From contig NC_072896.1 of assembly GCF_027943255.1 (NCBI RefSeq), positions 34,436,501-34,500,500 of the forward strand: a DNA stretch of 64,000 nucleotides, in the 5' to 3' direction. The notes below the pieces were generated by a model. The model saw only the letters and a list, made by a program, of their open reading frames with translations, ran no database searches and was not told where the DNA came from. Source of the stretch: Anastrepha obliqua (taxonomy: Eukaryota; Arthropoda; Insecta; Diptera; Tephritidae). Position numbers and translations under genes: made by a program. Shown piece by piece: positions 56,540 to 64,000 of this stretch. Within the stretch, counting starts at the first letter, position 1. Each line of letters begins with the position of its first letter.

Positions 56540-57541
56540 AGTATGTGCCATTCAAATCTACAACTTTACTCCATCTTTCAGGCAGCATACGCACTCCTCT
56601 GACGAAAAATTCGAGTTCTTCTGACTTGTAAGAAGTGAATCGCTCTCCAATAAGGGATTACTGCATTGATCGGAACAGATGGTAATCCAAGGGTGCAATG
56701 TCTGGAGAATACGGCGAGTGGAGCAAGATTTCCCAATTCAGCCACTTTAAATATTTCTGGACCGATTTAGCAACGTGTGGTCTGGCGTAGTCATGCAGCA
56801 AAATCAGTTTGTCATGTCTACCGTCCCATTCGGCTCTCTTTTCTTTGAGAGCTCAGAGCTTAATTCAAACGCATTAGCTGCAGTCGGTAATGATCGTCAG
56901 TGATGGTTTCAGATGGTTTGAGGAGTTCATAATAGATGGCATCCTTCTGATACCACCAGATGCACAACATAACCTTTGAAGCATGAATATTTCTTTTGCC
57001 GTAGATGGAACTGGTTCACTGGGCAGCCCCCAACATTTTCGACGCTAACGGTTAACATAGTAGATACATTTTTCATGCATGCAGAAACCCTTTCGTTTTC
57101 TGCCATTCAAGAAGCATCTCACACATAACCAAATGTCCCTGGATATCCCTCTCCTTCAATTGATGTGGCATCCAGTTACCTGCTTTCTGGACCATTCCCA
57201 ACGCGTACAAATGTTTACCGACAGTTGATCTGTCAACATCCAACTCTTTAGACATATCATTAAGGGTTCGGCATGCGTCTCCATCCAAGAATTGTTGCAG
57301 CTGAGTATCTTCGAATGTTTGCGGTGCCCTTGGCTAGTACAATCTTTATCACTCAAGTCCAAATTGCCACTTTGGAAGCGTTGAAACCACTCACTACAAG
57401 TTGTATTTGATGGAGCGTGTATAAATATTGATCAATATACGACACGTTTCAGCTGCACTTTTTTTTAAAAGGTAATAATGAAGCATGACTTCCCGACAAA
57501 TGCTGTTTTTTCGGGACGAACGTAGACATTTTTGATGTCAG
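56540..57541 (-). pseudogene. mariner transposase
   Basis: From about 57541: MSTFVPKKQHL-like start, decayed HTH text (CSEWFQRFQSGNLDL), then a clean 71-codon frame MDGDACRTLNDMSKELDVDR, STVGKHLYALGMVQKAGNWM, PHQLKERDIQGHLVMCEM, LEWQKTKGFLH (linker before the catalytic domain). The rest follows in other frames: CFKGYVVHLVVSEGCHLL-type IWW block, RAEWDGRHDKLILLHDYARP (second aspartate), SPYSPDIAPLDYHLFRSM (third aspartate), EELEFFVRGVRMLPERW. The first catalytic aspartate lies in a region I cannot read. Terminal repeats not found. Confidence 0.85.
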
Positions 57542-57699
57542 ATAAAGAAGGATCTTTAGCCTACAAACGAATGTCAACTACTGCGACCGAGATCTCACAT
57601 ATACACCTTCAAATCATCAGTATATTACTAGAGCGAACACAAAAATAGTATCAGCGGCGACACATCTTTTACGAGAGCGGAAAGTTATTCCTATACCTA

Positions 57700-58400
57700 A
57701 TACTTTCAGATAGTAGATGATGTAGATGACCGCGCACTGGAGTCTAAGCTGTACATCAATTATCTGGGAGTAATTGACGACAGGTTGATATACGCCAGTG
57801 GTAAAGCAATGATCCAGCCAGTGGTCTGGATCGAAGCAACAAATTGCAGCTCCTAGATGAAAGGAATTGAATCGGTATACCGGTTATATGCCCTCAAGGT
57901 ATGCTGTTTAATTATCGGATGATGCTGTATTAGTCATCGCGGGTATGCTGTCGTTCGAAAGAAAAACGGGAGTGAAGCATCCGTACGTGGCAGGAGGAAT
58001 GAAGAACGCTATGAACGGGTGATGAACGTCTTCATTGATTCCGAATATTTCCAAATGAATAAATGGAAAACATGAACAGCTACACTTCTACTGGAACGAA
58101 ATAATTGGTGGACATGGATGTTCTAAATCTTATCTGCAAAGATTTAAGCATGAGGATGACCCATACTGCACTTTTTGTGACAACGCAGATGAAGATGTAG
58201 ATCATATTTTCTTTGTCTGCCTACATTTTCAGTGCAAAAGGGAAGAATTAAGTATTATGGTCGGGATGCTAATAATGTTTAGCAACCTAGTGGATATTAT
58301 GCGTAACTCAGAAGAACATTGATCCGCTGTCGGTAATATGGCAAAAATAGTAATAGTTTGTCGCGCTGCATAAGCAGATCTTCATGAAGAGGCAATAGGC
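57700..58400 (+). pseudogene. R1-type non-LTR C-terminus
   Basis: Plus strand: YLGVIDDRLIYASGKAMIQ, MNRYTGYMPSRYAV-like text, then GGHGCSKSYLQRFKHEDDPY and CTFCDNADEDVDHIFFVCLH, FQCKREEL. The sequence SGHG....L.RF...D.P.C..C.....D..H..F.C is the terminal cysteine-histidine motif of R1-clade elements. Upstream RT motifs are only hinted at. Several stops. Confidence 0.8.
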
Positions 58401-59336
58401 CGCTTCTCCTCTTGTGAAGTAATACTTAAGGGTTGTCCTGCGGGAGGGAATCGAGGCTGATGTTGGTTTTTAGTAGACGAGTCGAAAGACAAGTCTCACA
58501 CTTTTCGGCTTTCCATTTTCAATACTTTTTAAAAATAACTATAAAAAACAAATGGTCAGACGGTTTTGAAACTTAAAAAAAGCAACATTGACGAATTTCT
58601 TGGAAAGCGAGAGAAATTGACGAAGTATATGTAATGAAATCCATGGATATAATGGCCGTAAATCGCCTGCTTTTAAAAGAAGAACGGTTGTGATGGCCTC
58701 AAAAATCAATATTTCGAAAAAAAAGTGCGAAAAAAGTCTAAAAGTCAAAAAAATGTGTTCATAAATCATTAATTTGAGCAAACATATTTTCAGTAAATAT
58801 TTTTCCATAGTCCCCTTTTTCGACCGCCTGACATTTTACCAAGCTTTTTCCTCCTCTCCTTAATAGCAAAAATATATGTATGTATGTGTATTCGTGCTCT
58901 ACTATGCTCCTCCAACATCAATCGATATTCGACTCGCACTCGCTTATTTCAAATAAAATTTCACTTAAAGGATATGCATAGTACAGACCTGAGCGCCTAA
59001 AAATATGTTAACTAACAGTTTCACGTGCAGTTTCATTCAGATTTGAGTGGCAGCTGCTGGCAAACTGTCAGTTAAGTTGCATAAATGTTGGCTATTAAAA
59101 TCGAATGAGTGAAGAGTTCGTGTAGGATGCAAGCAACTCGATTGGAGGGGTTTTTGCCTTGAAGCAGACAGATATGGTGAAGGGTAGAAGATATTAAGAA
59201 ATATTGTTTGAGGCATGAGTAGAGAAACGATGCAACGTTCATAAGGAGATTTTACGTACATAGATATGTTGTGTAAAAATTTAGTAAGGGTAAAAATTCA
59301 ATTTGTTCGCTAAAATACATAAGTTGTACCTTTTGT
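58401..59336. other. anonymous stretch
   Basis: No gene recognised. The 89-codon minus-strand frame at 58539-58808 is leucine/phenylalanine-rich and has no motif. Confidence 0.3.
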
Positions 59337-59346
59337 AAGGGAAAAA

Positions 59347-59887
59347 ATGGATTTCGAAGTTTCTTTAACGAATTTAATATTTGTGGAAGTCATAGCCAAA
59401 GCATTATTTAGTCACGATGTCCCTGAGGTCGGGCGATTCGTGTACAAAGTGACAACTGCTCGTCGTAGATTTCGTTTACGTTACAATATTCGATGTTTAT
59501 CTGATGCCCCAAGTAAAGATTTGATTCATTCATGGGTACGAAGGTTCAACACAACAAATTCGGTGGTAAACAGCCCAGATGAAGATGTTGAATTCGACGC
59601 TTTGCACACCTTGGAATTCCAAAAACTTTTGGGTGTAAAATATAGAGAAGGGATCTTAGAATTCACCTCTTCAAAAATCAAATCAGAGAGACCATGGCGA
59701 TACTTCGTAATTTCGCGTGATTTCTTTTGTAAACACACTTTTCTCTTCGTTTCGATGACATATGCTATGGCCTTTTTTAGTGGGGCATCTCAAAAGTAAA
59801 GTCTATGAAACTAATGCAGATACCATCGCAGCACTAAAGGAAAATATTGTTTTAGAGGCTAATATCATCCCGACATCTTTTCTCTAA
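59347..59887 (+). pseudogene. IS630/DUF4817-type transposase, deleted
   Basis: The frame from the ATG at 59347 has ALFSHDVPEVGRFVYKVT, TARRRFRLRYNIRCLSDAPS, KDLIHSWVRRFNTTNSVVN, the DUF4817 helix-turn-helix common at the start of insect IS630-like transposases. After residue ~75 the text is not recognisable, and the end (from ~59768, next frame) is WPFLVGHLKSKVYETNADTI, AALKENIVLEANIIP, the C-terminal block after the third catalytic aspartate. The catalytic core is deleted. Terminal repeats not found. It points towards the palindrome that starts at 59943. Confidence 0.78.
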
Positions 59888-60146
59888 CTAATGGCACGGG
59901 GTACAGAGGCCAGAACAAGAGTGTATCTGCCGTGTCGACCAACAAAATAATAAAAAAGGGGTTGTCTGTAAAGTCGGTTTAGTGACGATAGTTTAACGTG
60001 ACACGTCATAAAAAAATACTGATGTAATGGTTGCAATTTTTAAAACAAAATTTTAATTTTATTTGTTTGATAGATATTTGGTATGGATATAGAGAAGGAG
60101 ATAAATGGAATCGCAATGGAATTGATAAAGTTACATTTACACAAAC

Positions 60147-60400
60147 GTGAAAAATGACGAAACATTTATCAAATTCATGAAAGATATGTTCAATTTCGAG
60201 AGTGCATCAGACGTTAATAAGTCAACAACACTAAGAGGCAACATCATCGATTTGCTTTTTTCAAGACACTTTACACTCGAAACACTCCCTTTCATTTCCT
60301 ACTTGTCCTATCATCTCCTATTCTCAACAGAGAAATGGTTCATTATCATGCACACAGGAAGGAGGCATATGCAAATACAAATATGTGAATTTATATACAT
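60147..60400 (+). pseudogene. peptide in left palindrome arm
   Basis: KNDETFIKFMKDMFNFESAS, DVNKSTTLRGNIIDLLFSRH and FISYLSYHLLFSTEKW are open in frame. The pattern TTLRG..ID..FSR......SY.SYH is like the end of an exonuclease-endonuclease-phosphatase domain as seen in some helicase- or retroelement-encoded endonucleases. The mirror arm keeps the same peptide, which suggests it derives from a real coding sequence. It is short and no active enzyme is implied. Confidence 0.5.
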
Positions 60401-60849
60401 ATGCGCATATATTATACATACATATTTATGTATACTCACTCAAGTAGGAGAGAGCCCGATGTCGAACGTTGCCGAACGCGGGGGCCGATTGTGCTCTTTG
60501 TCGTTCGTTCCGCGCTTTCCACATACCTTATAAGATATGTTGTATACTAATATATGTATATAAACATGCATATACATACACAATTTCGCGCAATTTTCAA
60601 AACGAACAAATCGTTCGTTTTGAAAATTGCGCGAAATTGTGTATGTATATGCATTTATACGATATATTAGTATAGCAAGCAAATGTACTTGAATGAAGGA
60701 GAGCGCGGAAACGAACGACAAAGAGCACAATCGGCCCCCGCGTTCGGCAACGTTCGACATCTGGCTCTCTCCTACTTATGTGAGCATATATATGTATGTA
60801 TATGCGCATTTGTATATTAATTCACGTATTTGTATTTGCATATGCCTTC

Positions 60850-61105
60850 TTCCTGTGTGCATGGTAATGAACCATTTCTCTGTTGAGAATAGGAGATGAT
60901 AGGACAAGTAGGAAATGAAAGGGAGTGTTTCGAGTGTAAAGTGTCTTGAAAAAAGCAAATCGATGATGTTGCCTCTTAGTGTTGTTGACTTATTAACGCC
61001 TGATGCACAATCGAAATTGAACATATCTTTCATGAATTTGATAAATGTTTCGTCATGTTTCACGTTTGTGTAAATGTAACTTGACCTATTCCATTGCAAT
61101 TCCAT
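60850..61105 (-). pseudogene. peptide in right palindrome arm
   Basis: The inverted duplicate of the left-arm peptide: KHDETFIKFMKDMFNFDCAS, GVNKSTTLRGNIIDLLFSRH, FISYLSYHLLFSTEKW. It differs from the left-arm copy at only a few residues and reads towards the palindrome centre. Confidence 0.5.
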
Positions 61106-61269
61106 TTACCCCCTTCTCTATATCCATACAAAATATCTATCAAACAAATTTGTTTTCAAAATTTTTGTTTTGAAAATTGCAACCCTTGTCACGTTAAACT
61201 ATCGTCAGTAAACCGACTTTACAGACAACCTCTTTTTTTTATTTTGAAGATTGAACATTGTCATTTATG

Positions 61270-61890
61270 AATAAAAAATAATATCGTTCAAATGACTGCC
61301 ACGACTGGCTTTACAGTAGGTCATTCGATCAACCCAATTTTTAACCACATTTCCGATTGTTTGGGCTCCAATTTCATGAATGGCAACTTCGATTTTCGAT
61401 TTCGTGTTTTAAAGCATCAATCGTCTCTGGATGGTTCGCATAGCATTTATCCTTAACGACTCCCCACAAAATATAGTCCAATTGGCTTAAATCACAGCTC
61501 CGAGGCGGCCAATTGATATCGGAATTTCGGCTGATTATTCGGTTTTCAAAAACGGTAGACAAAAGTTTGAGTGTAGCTTTGGCAGTGTGACAAGTTGCAC
61601 CGTCCTGTTGAAACCAAATGTCGTCCATGTCATCCTCTTCAATTTTTGGAAACAAAAACGCGTTGAGCATGTCACGGTAACGCTCGCCATTTACTGTAAC
61701 CGCGGTTCCTCGCTCATTTTCAAAAACAAATGGCCCGATGATGCCGCCAGACCAAAAACCGCACCAAACAGTGACTCGTTGTGGATGCATTTGCTTCTCT
61801 ACAGTAACGTGTGGATTTTCTGAGCCCCAAATCGGACAATTTTGCTTATTGACGTAGCCATCGATGTGAAAATCAGAAAAGAAGAAGAAG
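61270..61890 (-). pseudogene. DD41D transposase, catalytic half
   Basis: Minus strand: FHIDGYVNKQNCPIWGSENP (just after the first aspartate, which is lost with the 5' part), MHPQRVTVWCGFWSGGIIGP, VFENERGTAVTVNGERYRDM, DDIWFQQDGATCHTAKATLK (second aspartate), ISRNSDINWPPRSCDLSQLD (third aspartate), YILWGVVKDKCYANHPETID. From QQD to QLD I count 41 residues between. A single frameshift near 61395 separates the end, GNVVKNWVDRMTYC. This is the cleanest catalytic half in the window and represents another subfamily. On the right the element ends at 62067 with CCACCCTG followed by TA. Confidence 0.9.
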
Positions 61891-62067
61891 ACTCACCACT
61901 TTGGAAATAGGTTTTCAATATTTCCCAATTTTGTTCAAGCGTATAGCGTCACATTTCGTAAATGTCAAACCTTTAAGTAAATTATGAACACATTTCACAT
62001 GTTATTTGTGTTACCATTCTCAAAAAGAGTGGTGGTTCAAAAAGCAAACGCTATATGGCCCACCCTG

Positions 62068-62828
62068 TATAAGCTGTAAATGTGTTTTAAGAATGTGAAT
62101 GTTAAAAAATTGTGGTTGGGTGTTTTTAAAGTGAAATAGTGTCAGTTCCTTTAACATAATTTTTTTTCATTGCATGCTGCTTAAACATTTGTTTTTTTGG
62201 AATTAATTAACTTACTTTTTTTTATTTTTAATTTTTTTTTTTCAATTTTGAAATTAAGAAAAACGTTTCTTTTTAATTTTGAATTTAAAAAAATTTAAAT
62301 TTTTTTTGAATTATAAAATTTCAAAAAATTGAATTTTTTTTTTAATTTTTTCTCTGATTCACCTCGTAGACTTTTCTCTAATAACTGAGACTGCTCTGTA
62401 AACACGAAATGTGAAAACATAGTGGGATTCCCATAACTCTTCGCATATTTATATGGTCGTATATACTTATATAAGAGCTAAATGTCACCCATAAAACGTA
62501 TCTATAAAAATCTCTAAAAAAAGTGTAATTGCAACTTTTTCTGCCAGCCAGTTCAAAGAATACTTTCCAACAATTCTCACGTTTCTCGTTTGTATACCTT
62601 AGCTTATACTCTCCGCCCCTCTTGTTTCTTCGTTTTTATTTCTACGCTACAAGAGCAAATGAGAAGCATTTATACTAATTTGAAGCAGTCTTTGCCTCAA
62701 CCACTTTGCCTCTTAGCTGTTGCTTTTGTATTTCTTTTTCCTTCTTTGCTTACTCCTTCTGACGCATTTAAATAGTTCAGCACTTAAGTCCCATGTCATT
62801 TACACGCAAAACATTGAATTAAATTATT
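62068..62828. other. anonymous AT-rich stretch
   Basis: No gene recognised. Long T and A runs at 62160-62350. The 61-codon frame at 62590 has no motif. Confidence 0.3.
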
Positions 62829-63608
62829 CAGTGGCGCAAATTAGAAAAAAAGAGTACCTAAGTAAAAAAGAGTATCTTAGTTAGGAAAAAATGGAAAAAT
62901 GTGTACAACACGCAGGAAAATGTAGCGAAGGAATTACGAAAGAATGCGAAAAGGAATGCCAGTTTTTAGTGGCCCTTTTTTTGCTCTGCTTATCTGCCAT
63001 GCAAGCAAAATGAAGCAAATGGCAATAGTAATAGAGATATCCCTAATGGGAATAGAAACACTAATGCGTTGTACTTTAAGTGTGTGCGTGGCTAGGGTGC
63101 AAGAAAGTGGCGCTGCAAGAGCGGGTCACAATGGAGGAGGGTAAAAGAACATTTGAGGGGAAGGGAACTCCGGAAATGGTGAAAGAGAAAGCAATTCAAA
63201 AATAAAAGGTTAGGTCAACCGACGAAGCTTAGTATGCGTGACTACAATTCGTTCGGTTTGGCAACGGAGCTCACTATGAACACGAAACATCTTTTCATTG
63301 AAAACGTTTCTCCTAACAAAGATTGCCTCTCATAACTTTAGAGAAACTTGCCGAATATTCCTTAAAAGATTTACTAGGCGGCTCAAAATGAATTATCAAC
63401 CAATTTTATTTTTGAGTAACTCTTTTGCAAATAAAAAAAAAGATTTAGAGTGATGAAAATCTTTATGTTGATCTTTGTGCGCTCAATGGCTTTTCTGTTT
63501 TTAGACTGCAACTGTCCAATTCACTAGTGTCAAATAAGACGGACGTGCAACGCCATTTGCAAAAATTATAAATCTTCCGATGGGGTGATTAATTTTGCGC
63601 CACTTTGC
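62829..63608. repeat. possible inverted-end element
   Basis: AGTGGCGCAAATTAG at 62830 and TTAATTTTGCGCCACT at 63591 are inverted relatives about 760 bp apart; a third copy (TTAATTTTGCGCCACC) stands alone at ~6006. No coding capacity and no target duplication seen. Weak evidence for a non-autonomous element. Confidence 0.35.
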
Positions 63609-64000
63609 ACCCGGGAGTCAAATATATATATAGATATAAATATTTATAAAAATACGTAACCTTTTTAAAAATTTCAATATGACCATATACGCGCACTTTT
63701 GCTCACAAACATAGCAGCGCACATAGGAGTATTTCAGCACAAAAACCGGTCAAAATTATTAAGTGCTTTTTTCAAATATATTTAATAATAGAACACGTTT
63801 ATGAATCATAATGGCAATATATTTCACAAAAATAAAACAAAATTAAATAAAACTGATCATTTAAATAAACAATACTATATCCATTTCACACTTACTTTGT
63901 AAGTTATTGATAAACGGCATATAATTAATGGTTTATGATTTTTTTTCTGGTACTTGAATAAGCTGTTGCTTAATCTTCGTCCATTGTCGGTGTACCCGGA
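63609..64000. other. anonymous AT-rich stretch
   Basis: Nothing recognised up to the end of the window. Confidence 0.3.

Larger units (their letters stand above)
59943..61246. mobile_element. ~1.3-kb palindrome (foldback element)
   Basis: Two arms of about 640 bp are inverted copies of each other with scattered substitutions and small indels; the centre is at ~60610 with a spacer of about 5 bp between GAAC and GTTC. Outer ends read GGTTGTCTGTAAAGTCGGTT (59960) and its inverse (61230). Matching blocks include ATCATCGATTTGC (left) and GCAAATCGATGAT (right), and CGAACGCGGGGGCCGATTGT with its inverse. No clear target duplication. It fits a foldback-type DNA transposon or two head-to-head copies. 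Confidence 0.9.

Noticed and set aside
60440..60809. Six overlapping open frames near the palindrome centre
   Set aside because: They arise because the palindrome reads the same on both strands; no family motif.

Overview
The window looks like a repeat-rich, AT-rich, non-coding stretch of a dipteran nuclear genome, most probably a true fruit fly (Tephritidae). The case rests on about ten relics of Tc1/mariner elements of the IS630 type, in which the readable copies space the last two catalytic aspartates as in the DD41D 'rosa' group known from Ceratitis. It is supported by several DD34D mariners, RNase H-bearing non-LTR retrotransposons of insect type, a tRNA-derived SINE and a 62-bp insect-sized intron. 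I find no convincing host protein-coding gene, no rRNA or tRNA gene, no CRISPR and nothing bacterial. Nearly every readable protein segment is a decayed transposase or reverse transcriptase.

Layout. 0.4-5.2 kb: Tc1-like relic, a deleted DD41D element, a minisatellite, a foldback MITE and an RT fragment. 5.6-10.1 kb: a tRNA-derived SINE, a mariner with TA target duplication (6861-8149) and a near full-length DD41D element (8627-9904), both set in an unclassified repeat. 11.1-13.1 kb: a 2-kb element with ~36-bp inverted ends and an intron-containing gene with a CAGQNKN motif. 13.66-14.78 kb: a TTAA-flanked, internally deleted piggyBac-like element. 14.8-24.9 kb: patchwork of non-LTR, DD41D and mariner fragments plus a TTA-flanked MITE candidate. 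25.9-29.6 kb: a full-length DD41D element and further fragments. 30.3-35.7 kb: a Tigger/pogo-type element with perfect terminal repeats, holding a SINE (13-bp target duplication) and a non-LTR element, which itself holds a MITE. 35.7-46.4 kb: mostly anonymous, including about 4 kb of nearly pure A+T that surrounds an RNase H fragment. 46.4-48.0 kb: the best preserved RT, with YADD intact. 49.9-58.4 kb: more mariner, SINE, Jockey- and R1-type fragments, including a mariner with both ends (54004-55264). 59.3-62.1 kb: a ~1.3-kb near-perfect palindrome between two inward-facing transposase relics.

How it works together. These genes are not a pathway; they record successive insertions. The order can be read in places: Tigger before non-LTR before MITE at 30-35 kb, and the unclassified repeat before the DD41D element at 8-10 kb. 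Almost all coding copies carry stops, frameshifts or deletions, so the locus is a graveyard. The items that do not reduce to a named family are the palindrome at 60 kb, the CAGQNKN element at 11-13 kb, two MITE candidates and the unclassified 350-bp repeat.
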